DNA of 64,000 nucleotides, taken from Sphingobacterium sp. LZ7M1. GTDB taxonomy: Bacteria; Bacteroidota; Bacteroidia; Sphingobacteriales; Sphingobacteriaceae. Position numbers and translations under genes: made by a program. The stretch spans positions 3,100,001-3,164,000 of the forward strand of contig NZ_CP101134.1 of the NCBI RefSeq assembly GCF_024296865.1, in the 5' to 3' direction. Under the pieces are notes generated by a model. It worked only from the letters and a program-made list of their open reading frames with translations. It was not told where the DNA came from and ran no database searches. Shown here in pieces: positions 45,085 to 53,553 of this stretch (position 1 is its first letter; each line of letters opens with the position of its first letter).

Positions 45085-46770
45085 TTATAAATTACCTTTT
45101 TTCAGCTCACTTACAGCAAAATCTACAGCTCTTGCAGTCAAGGCCATATAAGTCAATGAAGGATTCACACATCCTGCAGAAGTCATGGCAGCTCCGTCAG
45201 TAACAAATACGTTCAATGCATCCCATACTTGGTTGTTGCCATTCAACACTGAAGACTTAGGATCTCTACCCATTCTTGCAGTTCCCATTTCGTGGATACC
45301 CATACCGAAATTATAACCGCCATCATAAGTATTTACATCCTTAACGCCGATTTTCTCCAACATTTCCTTCATCTCTTCGGTCATGTCCTTACGCATTTTT
45401 TGCTCATTGTCCTTGATTTCCATATCCATCGACAATACAGGTAAGCCCCATTTATCTTTGACAGTCTTATCCAATGAGATTTTATTTTCATGGTAAGGAA
45501 GGATTTCACCGAATGCTGTAAATCCAACGCTCCAGTTTCCAGGTTCGCATAATGCATCTTTCCATGCACCACCCACCTGCATTTCTGCAATCTCTCCAGA
45601 CCAACGGCCACGGCTTCCTGAACCCTGATAACCAAATCCACGTACATAGTCACGTTTCTTGGTATCACTAGGGATATTTACAAATCGAGGTACATAAAGG
45701 CCAGTAGGACGTCTTCCGAAGAAATACTTGTCATCATAACCTTCAACCCTACCACCAGCTCCCAATCGGAAGTGGTGATCCATTGCATTGTGTCCCAATT
45801 CACCACTGCTACTTCCCAATCCACCTTCCCAAACATCAGTAGCCGAGTTCATCAACACCCATGTTGAGTTAAATGCAGAAGCACATACAAAGATTACTTT
45901 TGCAAAGAACTCATAAGTTTTATTTGTTTCAGCATCAATGATCTCAACACCTTTTGCTTTTTTGGTGTCTTTATCATAGATGATCTTCGTTACGATAGAG
46001 AATGGTCTCAACGTCAGATTACCGGTCTTCATTGCTGGAGGTAATGTAGAAGACTGTGTACTGAAATAACCTCCAAAGTTACATCCCAACCAACATTGAT
46101 TTTGGTATTGACAGTTGATACGGCCAGTATGCGGTTGGGTAATATTGGCGGTACGTCCCATAATGAAGTGACGATTTCCACCATATTCTTTCTTCAAACG
46201 CTCAGCTAGATCTTTCTCAACGATGTTAAAATCCATCGCAGGCAAGAAATCGCCATCCGGAAGTACATCCAGACCATCACGGTTACCGGAAATACCCGCC
46301 CATTTCTCAGCATAGCTATACCAAGGTGCGATATCTTTATAACGGATAGGCCAATCTACTCCATGGCCATCTTTCAAGTTTGCTTCAAAGTCCAGATCAC
46401 CTAAACGGTAACTCTGACGACCCCACATCAACGAACGACCTCCAACATGATATCCCCTAAACCAGTCAAAGCGTTTCACTTCCGTGTATGGACTTTCTTT
46501 TTCATTAACCCAGAAATCTAAGTTTTTCTCGTTCAATGGGTAATCACGTTTTAAAACAGGGTAATCCTTCTCCATCTGCACTGTCCTACCACCACGGTGT
46601 GGATATTCCCATGCGTCTTTGTTGGCATGATAATCTTTCACGTGCTCCACATTGCGGCCACGCTCTAGCATAATTGTTTTCAGACCTTTCTCAGTAAGTT
46701 CCTTGGCTGCCCAGCCACCACTGATTCCAGATCCGATAACAATAGCATCATATACATTATTTTCCACCAT
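45085..46770 (-). CDS. GMC family FAD-dependent oxidoreductase (glucoside 3-dehydrogenase large subunit-like)
   Basis: 561 aa. The FAD-binding GSGISGGWAAKELTEKG lies at about 13-29. The middle has QYQNQCWLGCNFGG, with closely spaced cysteines. The C-terminal GMC part has GIHEMGTARMG (catalytic His near 500) and VNPSLTYMALTARAV. It has no signal of its own, as expected if it is exported in complex with the Tat-bearing small subunit (43062-43631). Large subunits of this type oxidise C3 of glucosides or sugars. Follows the MFS gene by 17 nt. Confidence 0.92.
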   Translation of the reverse strand: MVENNVYDAIVIGSGISGGWAAKELTEKGLKTIMLERGRNVEHVKDYHANKDAWEYPHRGGRTVQMEKDYPVLKRDYPLNEKNLDFWVNEKESPYTEVKRFDWFRGYHVGGRSLMWGRQSYRLGDLDFEANLKDGHGVDWPIRYKDIAPWYSYAEKWAGISGNRDGLDVLPDGDFLPAMDFNIVEKDLAERLKKEYGGNRHFIMGRTANITQPHTGRINCQYQNQCWLGCNFGGYFSTQSSTLPPAMKTGNLTLRPFSIVTKIIYDKDTKKAKGVEIIDAETNKTYEFFAKVIFVCASAFNSTWVLMNSATDVWEGGLGSSSGELGHNAMDHHFRLGAGGRVEGYDDKYFFGRRPTGLYVPRFVNIPSDTKKRDYVRGFGYQGSGSRGRWSGEIAEMQVGGAWKDALCEPGNWSVGFTAFGEILPYHENKISLDKTVKDKWGLPVLSMDMEIKDNEQKMRKDMTEEMKEMLEKIGVKDVNTYDGGYNFGMGIHEMGTARMGRDPKSSVLNGNNQVWDALNVFVTDGAAMTSAGCVNPSLTYMALTARAVDFAVSELKKGNL

Positions 46771-46787
46771 TATCTTTTAAATTTTAA

Positions 46788-48038
46788 TTAGTTTTCTACT
46801 TGTGTCTGAATAGTTTCCTTTTTGAAGAAAAGCATGAAGATGATCATCACCACAAATGCAATCCCCGCAGGAACTATCCATAATTTATTCCAGAACAAAG
46901 CCAAATCCGATGCTTTGATGTTCACATACATGTCACTCACATAACCTGCCACCCAGAATCCGATCAATTGGCCTACTCCATATGTTGCCAACGTAATCAA
47001 TCCCTGAGCCGCACTCTTATTATCTTTTCCAGCTTTAGAATCTGTGTAGATCTGACCTGATACAAAGAAAAAGTCATAACAGATCCCGTGCAGTGCAATA
47101 CCGATCAATAGCATAAAGGTCATCTCGCCTGCATTGCCATATGCGAATAATACATAACGAATTACCCAAGCCAACATTCCCAACAAAATGGTGTTCTTAA
47201 AACCAAATCTTGTAAAGAATACAGGTAATAACAATAAACAAAGTGCTTCTGAAATCTGACCGATCGTCATTTTACCTGTTGCATTCGCTAAACCGATCTC
47301 GGTTAAGAATGGATTCGCATATTGGTAATAAAACGCCAATGGAATACAGATCAGGATAGAACAGATAAAGAACACCAAGAAGTTACGATCTTTCAATAAC
47401 TTGATGGCATCCAATCCTAAGATCTTAGAAATGCTTTCTTTCTCACCACTGTTTCCAGCTTTCACAGGTGGAGTTTTCGGTAGAGTAAATGAGAAGATAC
47501 CCAAAACCAAAGAAGCAATTGCTGACATCATAAAGGTGTTTTTCAACAGGCCTTCTTGTAAGCCTTCTGGGCTATCCCATTTAAATAGGTAACTGATAGA
47601 CAATCCAGCGATAATCCATCCGATAGTACCCCAAATACGAATAAATGAGAATTCCTTTTCAGGATTCTTCATCTGTCTAAATGATACGGAATTCACTAAT
47701 GAAAGTGTTGGCATATAGAGGATCATATAGCCTAGAACATAAGGGAAGAAAGATCCGATGGAATCACTCTGATAAAGTTGGTACATTAGGAATGCCCCAA
47801 CTAAGTGCAGAATACCAAGGATTCTTTCTGCATTGAAATATCGGTCTGCAATCATTCCGATGATAAATGGAGCTATAATAGCACCCCATGACTGTGTAGA
47901 GAACACATTTGCGATCTCCAAGCCTGACGCTTTTAAATTGTTTCCTAAAAATGTTCCGAGCGTAACGAACCAAGCTCCCCAAATAAAAAATTCGAGGAAC
48001 ATCATGAAAGAGAGTTTAAATTTAATTGATGAAGACAT
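46788..48038 (-). CDS. MFS permease of the nucleoside:H+ symporter (NupG-like) type
   Basis: 416 aa, about 12 membrane segments. It opens IKFKLSFMMFLEFFIWGAWFVTLGTFL, with IIAPFIIGMIADRYFNAERILG and EFSFIRIWGTIGWIIAGL as in NupG/XapB relatives, and LHGICYDFFFVSGQIYTD in the second half. In this setting it more likely carries a sugar or oxidised sugar than a nucleoside; that is inference from the operon. It lies 17 nt before the GMC gene. Confidence 0.88.
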   Translation of the reverse strand: MSSSIKFKLSFMMFLEFFIWGAWFVTLGTFLGNNLKASGLEIANVFSTQSWGAIIAPFIIGMIADRYFNAERILGILHLVGAFLMYQLYQSDSIGSFFPYVLGYMILYMPTLSLVNSVSFRQMKNPEKEFSFIRIWGTIGWIIAGLSISYLFKWDSPEGLQEGLLKNTFMMSAIASLVLGIFSFTLPKTPPVKAGNSGEKESISKILGLDAIKLLKDRNFLVFFICSILICIPLAFYYQYANPFLTEIGLANATGKMTIGQISEALCLLLLPVFFTRFGFKNTILLGMLAWVIRYVLFAYGNAGEMTFMLLIGIALHGICYDFFFVSGQIYTDSKAGKDNKSAAQGLITLATYGVGQLIGFWVAGYVSDMYVNIKASDLALFWNKLWIVPAGIAFVVMIIFMLFFKKETIQTQVEN

Positions 48039-48137
48039 TCTAAAAGGTTTACTAAAATCTTGAATTTAAAGATAGAGATAATATGCTAATAACAAAATAT
48101 AATCACGAATTTGTTTCAATACTAAATCCCTTTAGCA

Positions 48138-49064
48138 TTAGAAGGAATCAACCTCCCTATAGGCTTTAACCAAGGTTTCTTCACCTTCTTTGCCCGACTT
48201 GGACATACCGTGCTCCATTCCAACCACACCTTTATACCCCTTCTCGTACAACCATTTAAATAGGTTCTTATAATTGATTTCTCCAGTTGTCGGCTCCCTT
48301 CTTCCCGGGTTGTCACCAACTTGGATATAACCGATTTCACTCCAGCATAAATCCATCATCGGAATTAAATTCCCTTCATTTTTTTGTTGATGGTATACAT
48401 CATATAGAATCTTACATGATGGGCTATTTACAGCCTTACAGATTTCATAGGTTTGATCGGTAAATCTTAAGAACAGGTCTGGCGTATCACTCAATGGTTC
48501 CAATACCATGGTAATACCGTGCGGTTCGAATATTTCCGCTCCTTTTCTCAACCCTTCTACAACATTCGCAGTCTGCACACCAATTGGAAGGTTTCTGACA
48601 TAATCTCCCGGTACCACAGTTACATGCTTTGCATGACAACGTTTCGCGATCTCGACAGACTCCCTGCATCCCTTTAGAAACACATCTACAAACTCCTGTT
48701 TTCCAGCAGCTAATGAATTCGCACCATTACCACCTTTGGGCACCACAAATACACCCATGGTCATCCCTAACTTCGCTAGCAAATCACCGATTTTCTTTTG
48801 TTCATCCACCGAACGACCTGGCATGCCATTGTCTTCAATTCCTCTGAAGCCTAAGTCATACATATATTGAATTTCATCAAGGAAATTCTTTCCTGCCGTT
48901 GCACTGAACATCCCTTGGTGCGGCGCATAGTTTAATTTGAATGGTTGATTGGCTGATTTCGATTCCATAGGTTTTTGAGATTGATCATTGGCAGAAAGCC
49001 CATTAGAGAATAATGAAGCTCCAACCAAAAGGGAACTGTTTTTTAAAAAATCCGAACGTTTCAT
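48138..49064 (-). CDS. Exported TIM-barrel sugar isomerase/lyase (hydroxypyruvate isomerase-like)
   Basis: 308 aa. The N-terminus (MKRSDFLKNSSLLVGASLFS) is a secretion signal with a degenerate twin-arginine pattern. The AP-endonuclease-2-type barrel follows: LGFRGIEDNGMP, HVTVVPGDY, GITMVLEPLSDTPD (metal Glu), KILYDVYHQQ, IGYIQVGDNPGRREPTTGEINY and VGMEHGMSKSG. Characterised relatives include hydroxypyruvate isomerases, sugar epimerases and 3-keto-glycoside lyases. A role in processing a 3-oxidised sugar is suggested by the GMC and Gfo/Idh neighbours. Confidence 0.88.
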   Translation of the reverse strand: MKRSDFLKNSSLLVGASLFSNGLSANDQSQKPMESKSANQPFKLNYAPHQGMFSATAGKNFLDEIQYMYDLGFRGIEDNGMPGRSVDEQKKIGDLLAKLGMTMGVFVVPKGGNGANSLAAGKQEFVDVFLKGCRESVEIAKRCHAKHVTVVPGDYVRNLPIGVQTANVVEGLRKGAEIFEPHGITMVLEPLSDTPDLFLRFTDQTYEICKAVNSPSCKILYDVYHQQKNEGNLIPMMDLCWSEIGYIQVGDNPGRREPTTGEINYKNLFKWLYEKGYKGVVGMEHGMSKSGKEGEETLVKAYREVDSF

Positions 49065-49091
49065 TTAGGTATAAGTTTAAATTTTAAGTAT

Positions 49092-50099
49092 TTAATCGGT
49101 TAGCAAATACTTCTTGAATCCAGCAGATTGGGCTTCTTTCACTGTCCCTTCCTCCAAATACATTAAATAAATATCAATTATATTTTTGGAATTCGCAAAT
49201 GAAATCGCGTCCTCTGGTTTCATCGCAATGAACACATTATCATAGGCATCCGCCTCCATTGCTGTATTGGCAACCACTGTTACTGATATAATCTGTGATT
49301 TAATCGGAAACCCTGTTTTGGGATCCATATGATGTGAAAACCTGTAATCTTTTACTTTACGAAACTTCTCGTAACTCCCTGAGGTCGTGACCGCTTTGTT
49401 TCTTAATTCCAGAATATGGTCTGAACCTCCGATAGCCTGCTCCGGCCTTTGCACCAACACCTTAAAAGTGCTTTGATCGGGTTTTGTACCATAAGCCCTA
49501 ATCTCTCCCCCCACCTCTACAATAAAACTTGCTATTTTCTTTTTTAGGAGAAAGTCATGTAAAACATCAACAGTGTAGCCTTGGGCAATTCCATTCAGAT
49601 CAACCTCCACCTTTGGGGCCTTCTTTTTCAAGGTTTTTCCCGATAAGCGAAGTTTATCCATCCCGACATGCTCCATCGTTTCCCTGATAGTCGCTGTATC
49701 TGGAATATCAACGACTTCCTTTGGACCAAATCCCCATAAGGAAACCAATGGCATCACCGTAACATCAAATAAACCTTTCGAGTCTTTATATACTCGGAAA
49801 GATTCCTTCATCACTTTTAACATATGAGGATCCAATTTCATTTTATCCGTATTGGGATCATTAAACCTTGAAATTTGGGAATCCTTCTTATAAAGGGACA
49901 TGGATTGATCTATGACCGCAAATATACTGTCGATAGAAGATTGGGTAATTGAAGCTGTTGGAGCGTAATAGCTAATGGTATAGGTTGTACCTTGAGCCCG
50001 TCCGTAAAGTTCGTGTTTCTGTAAAGCAGAAATTGGTTGCTGCCCATAGGCACAGCAACCAATTAATATCATAATGATAAAATTACAGAGTTTTATCAC
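49092..50099 (-). CDS. apbE: FAD:protein FMN transferase (ApbE)
   Basis: 335 aa. Signal peptide at the N-terminus (MILIGCCAYGQ, possibly a lipobox). The ApbE pattern is visible: SLYKKDSQISRFN, VDLNGIAQGYTVD, FIVEVGGEIRAYG, and TTSGSYEKF with HHMDPKTGFPI and the metal-binding EADAYDNVF. It attaches FMN covalently to threonine in exported flavoproteins. No gene for an obvious FMN-accepting protein is in the window. It lies between a Gfo/Idh gene (2 nt) and the TIM-barrel gene. Confidence 0.93.
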   Translation of the reverse strand: MIKLCNFIIMILIGCCAYGQQPISALQKHELYGRAQGTTYTISYYAPTASITQSSIDSIFAVIDQSMSLYKKDSQISRFNDPNTDKMKLDPHMLKVMKESFRVYKDSKGLFDVTVMPLVSLWGFGPKEVVDIPDTATIRETMEHVGMDKLRLSGKTLKKKAPKVEVDLNGIAQGYTVDVLHDFLLKKKIASFIVEVGGEIRAYGTKPDQSTFKVLVQRPEQAIGGSDHILELRNKAVTTSGSYEKFRKVKDYRFSHHMDPKTGFPIKSQIISVTVVANTAMEADAYDNVFIAMKPEDAISFANSKNIIDIYLMYLEEGTVKEAQSAGFKKYLLTD

Positions 50100-50101
50100 T
50101 A

Positions 50102-51415
50102 TTAAATGTATTTCTCTACATCATGACCTGGAACTGCAACCGGATAGAATCCATCTGCATTCGGCAATACCTTTGGTTTTGCATCCCAAGTGAACTGATC
50201 AGGCATCAAGCTGATATTGGATTGAATAGCCTCATCCCACTTGATCACTTTTCCAGTATAACAAGCGATCCTTCCGATAATACCGGTCAACGAGCTATAC
50301 GCTCCGTATTCGGCATCTTCAAATTTATATTCACCTTTAGCAATAGCTTCAAACAATTCTTTGTGCTCTTGCTGGTAAGGATTAGGATTACCTTTTGGAT
50401 CGTGACGATAGATTTCTTTACCGTCTGGACCATATAAAACAGCCTGGTTTCCAGCAGATAAATACACTCTACCTTTAGTAGCCTGAAAGGTCTCATCTAC
50501 CCTATTCGAGATTCCTTCAAAGTGACGACATTGGCTATAAACCACTGAACCATCATCATAAGTTAATTCAATAGCGAAGTTGTCATAGATCTCCCCATAC
50601 TCCTTTCCAGTTCTATGGGCTCTACTTCCGGTTCCTTGGATAGAAACAGGATATTTTTGTTTTACCCAGTTAGCAATATCGATATTATGCACGTGTTGCT
50701 CAACAATATGGTCACCACATAACCAGTTAAAATAATACCAGTTACGCATTTGGTACTCCATCTCAGTTTGATTTGGTTTACGAGGTCTTACCCAAACACC
50801 ACCGCTGTTCCAATATACCTGTCCGGAAACCACATCTCCGATAGCACCATCGTGAATACGCTTAATTGCTTCTCTATAGTTTGTTTGGTAGCGTCTTTGC
50901 AAACCTACCACAACGTTTAATTTCTTTTGTTTCGCAATTTTTGCTACTTCCAAGACCTTGCGAACTCCTGGAATATCAGCAGCCACTGCTTTTTCCATGA
51001 AAACGTGTTTGCCTTGTTTAACAGCCTCTTCAAAATGAATAGGTCTGAATCCTGGAGGAGTCGTTAATAAAACGACATCAGCATCTTTGATTGCAGCTTT
51101 ATAGCCATCAAAACCCACATATTTACGGCTATCTGGCACATCTATCTTATCCCCAAACTTCTCCTTAAGTGTATCATAAGTAGAATCCAGGTTATCTTTA
51201 AATGCGTCGGCCATTGCCACTAATTTGATATTTTGACCTGAAGCAAAAGCATCAAATGTTGCTCCAGTTCCACGACCACCACATCCAATTAAAGCAATTT
51301 TTATAACGTCAGAACCTGCAGCGAATACACTGCTCACTGAACTACCCGTTAAGGCAGCAGCACCCACTAGGGCAGAAGAAGATTTTATGAAATCCCTACG
51401 TTTTAAACTTTCCAT
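50102..51415 (-). CDS. Exported Gfo/Idh/MocA family oxidoreductase with altered EKP motif
   Basis: 437 aa. Tat signal LKRRDFIKSSSALVGAAAL, with AGS after FA as a likely cleavage region. Rossmann motif ALIGCGGRGTG (41-51). The canonical EKP is EKA here (141-143, VFMEKAVAADI). The C-terminal domain has WYYFNWLCGDHIVEQHVHNIDIANW with the conserved histidines, as in the Bacteroidota glycoside-oxidoreductase group. It lies upstream of apbE and 40 nt downstream of the FGE-like gene. Confidence 0.92.
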   Translation of the reverse strand: MESLKRRDFIKSSSALVGAAALTGSSVSSVFAAGSDVIKIALIGCGGRGTGATFDAFASGQNIKLVAMADAFKDNLDSTYDTLKEKFGDKIDVPDSRKYVGFDGYKAAIKDADVVLLTTPPGFRPIHFEEAVKQGKHVFMEKAVAADIPGVRKVLEVAKIAKQKKLNVVVGLQRRYQTNYREAIKRIHDGAIGDVVSGQVYWNSGGVWVRPRKPNQTEMEYQMRNWYYFNWLCGDHIVEQHVHNIDIANWVKQKYPVSIQGTGSRAHRTGKEYGEIYDNFAIELTYDDGSVVYSQCRHFEGISNRVDETFQATKGRVYLSAGNQAVLYGPDGKEIYRHDPKGNPNPYQQEHKELFEAIAKGEYKFEDAEYGAYSSLTGIIGRIACYTGKVIKWDEAIQSNISLMPDQFTWDAKPKVLPNADGFYPVAVPGHDVEKYI

Positions 51416-51455
51416 GAAATTAGATTTAAATTGAGTATTATACGGTTTAAGTTAA

Positions 51456-52421
51456 TTAAAAATCCTTCAAAGGCGCTTTATCATAATACGCCATAATCTC
51501 CTCATGACTAGGTTGTTTAACCGGGCGTACTAAACGCATCCCTACGAAAGGAGCTTCCGGAAACCACCAGTTTGATTTTGGAATCTGTGGGTCCAATTGT
51601 TTCCAAATCGGGTCTGACGCCCCTCTTGCAGCTGAACGCATATCGGCAGCTCCACTTTCAAATGAACCGCCACGTACCGCATGAGGATATAATTTGGTCG
51701 GAACATTCACCGGGTTATCTGACACCTTACCTTCCAAAGTTTTATAAAAATCAGCATCATACTGATCATAGGTCCACTCCGAAACGTTTCCTAAAATATC
51801 ATATAAACCCCAAGGGTTCGCTTTTTTTGTTCCAACCTTCGCTGTTTTACCAGATGAATTATCCTTGAAAACTGCATAGTCAGCTAGCTGCGCTGCATCA
51901 TCTGCAAAGAAGTATTCGGTTTCAGAACCTGCTCTTGCAGCATATTCCCATTCCGCTTCAGTTGGTAACCTATAAAAAACACCCGTTCTTACATATAACC
52001 ATTTACAGAACTGTATAGCATTGTAATGGGTCATTGCCAAGGCCGGTTGACCATCCTTGCCAAAACCAAAGGTCATATCCAGATATGGCTTTGTAGGCCT
52101 AGTCACCGCATCAACTGCTGTTGGCACTTTTCCATCCGTAGACTTGGTGATCTCGTAATCCTTGTATAAAAATGGCTCGAAAATATTCCAAGTAACTTCA
52201 TAGGTACCCATCCAAAATGGATCTAACTTCACTTTATGAACGGGTTTCTCATCCGCATTAGACGACTTCGCACTTCCCATGTTAAATTCTCCTCCAGGAA
52301 TGGCTTCCATCGTGAATTCTAAACTTGTCCCTTCTATCTTTTGTGTGTAACGCTCGTGTTTTTCTTGCGCATTAGACATTTGTATCCCTGCCAACAAGGC
52401 AAAGAATAAAACTCTCCTCAT
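51456..52421 (-). CDS. Formylglycine-generating-enzyme-like (SUMF1/FGE-sulfatase fold) secreted protein
   Basis: 321 aa with a cleavable signal (ALLAGIQMSNAQ). The FGE-sulfatase fold is clear: MEAIPGGEFNMGS, MGTYEVTWNIFEPF, YRLPTEAEWEYAARAG, NPWGLYDILGNVSEWTYD, HAVRGGSFESGAADMRSAARG and FVGMRLVR. The paired cysteines of true formylglycine-generating enzymes are absent: the RGGSF segment has Glu/Ser and Asp in those places. So it probably has a structural, binding or other role; no sulfatase gene is nearby. It is the first gene of the block. Confidence 0.88.
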   Translation of the reverse strand: MRRVLFFALLAGIQMSNAQEKHERYTQKIEGTSLEFTMEAIPGGEFNMGSAKSSNADEKPVHKVKLDPFWMGTYEVTWNIFEPFLYKDYEITKSTDGKVPTAVDAVTRPTKPYLDMTFGFGKDGQPALAMTHYNAIQFCKWLYVRTGVFYRLPTEAEWEYAARAGSETEYFFADDAAQLADYAVFKDNSSGKTAKVGTKKANPWGLYDILGNVSEWTYDQYDADFYKTLEGKVSDNPVNVPTKLYPHAVRGGSFESGAADMRSAARGASDPIWKQLDPQIPKSNWWFPEAPFVGMRLVRPVKQPSHEEIMAYYDKAPLKDF

Positions 52422-52521
52422 AAATAGTTATAGTATGTAAAAACTTAAAATCAATTCGATTTTCAATGAAATTATTTCAATAAAGATAAGCAATTCTAGA
52501 AATATTTCAATAACATTTAGG

Positions 52522-53436
52522 TTACATTAGGAATGTAATAAGGACTTGATACCAGAAGTAAGTGCTCAAAAGACCCAAGGGAATACTCATCCCAATGACA
52601 CTGTTTCCCACCTTCGAATTCAACTTAAACTGACTTAATATAATACTGGTAGCCACCAAACTAGGCATCGCCATCTCAAATATAGAAACCTGAACAATCT
52701 CCCCTTTTAGCCCCATCATGAAGGCTACAAGGATTACGATTGCAGGTGCAAAAATCAGTTTATAAACCAAAGCATAGGTAATATTGGGAATTTCACTCTT
52801 TACAATCCCAAAGTTCAGTTGAAGGCCTATTGAAAACAAGGCGATGGGAGAAACCGTAGATCCTAAAATCCTAAAGAAATCATCTAAACTGCTTAGGTCT
52901 ATTAACCTTCCCAAGGTTAAAGCCAATAAACATCCTATCAATGGAGGGAATGTAAATACCCTTTTCAAAATATACCTGAAATCAACATTATTCTTCTTCT
53001 TTAAACTCCCTTTCATAGCGACTACCACCCCTACGGTAGACAGCAAGAAAAAGGTCATCTGATCACTAACGATTCCTATTGGCAGGGCATCCGTGCCGAA
53101 ATAAGCTGTAATCAGAGGAAAGCCAACGAAAGAAGTGTTGCTCAATCCAGCGATCAACATCAAGGTATGGGAAGTTCTTTTGGATATACGGGTCACTTTT
53201 TCCAGGATATAAAAGAAAATCAAGGACCCTGTCAACACCAAAACTGGTCCCAACATCGTGAACAATAAATTATTGTCCCAGCTCAACTTTGGTAGATAAT
53301 TAAAGGAAATGGCAGGCAATCCGAAATACAAAACCCATGCATTCAAGGCTTTATATCCATCTTTGGCAACCCAATTAAATCTTCTACTTATTATCCCAGC
53401 GGCTAGGCAAAAAATAATGAGGATAAAGTTTGACAC
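52522..53436 (-). CDS. AEC family (auxin efflux carrier-type) transporter
   Basis: 304 aa, ten predicted membrane segments in two halves. FILIIFCLAAGIISRRFNW opens the protein; LSNTSFVGFPLITAYFG (about 95-111) is the first conserved signature and MAMPSLVATSIILSQFKLN lies in the second half. Members transport small organic acids such as malate or malonate. The substrate is unknown; it is not clearly part of the sugar-oxidation block, which starts 100 bp further on. Confidence 0.87.
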   Translation of the reverse strand: MSNFILIIFCLAAGIISRRFNWVAKDGYKALNAWVLYFGLPAISFNYLPKLSWDNNLLFTMLGPVLVLTGSLIFFYILEKVTRISKRTSHTLMLIAGLSNTSFVGFPLITAYFGTDALPIGIVSDQMTFFLLSTVGVVVAMKGSLKKKNNVDFRYILKRVFTFPPLIGCLLALTLGRLIDLSSLDDFFRILGSTVSPIALFSIGLQLNFGIVKSEIPNITYALVYKLIFAPAIVILVAFMMGLKGEIVQVSIFEMAMPSLVATSIILSQFKLNSKVGNSVIGMSIPLGLLSTYFWYQVLITFLM

Positions 53437-53553
53437 GTTAGCTAATTTTTTTTCAGCACGATCATTTGAAACAAAAATGACACTGAACTCGTTTTAAGGC
53501 ACAAAGTTATTACTATTTTTGTCGACTTATGTATAATCCATAATTATTATTCT

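Noticed and set aside
51456..52421. Annotation as a true formylglycine-generating enzyme or a gliding GldK
   Set aside because: The catalytic cysteines are missing and no sulfatase or gld neighbours are present.
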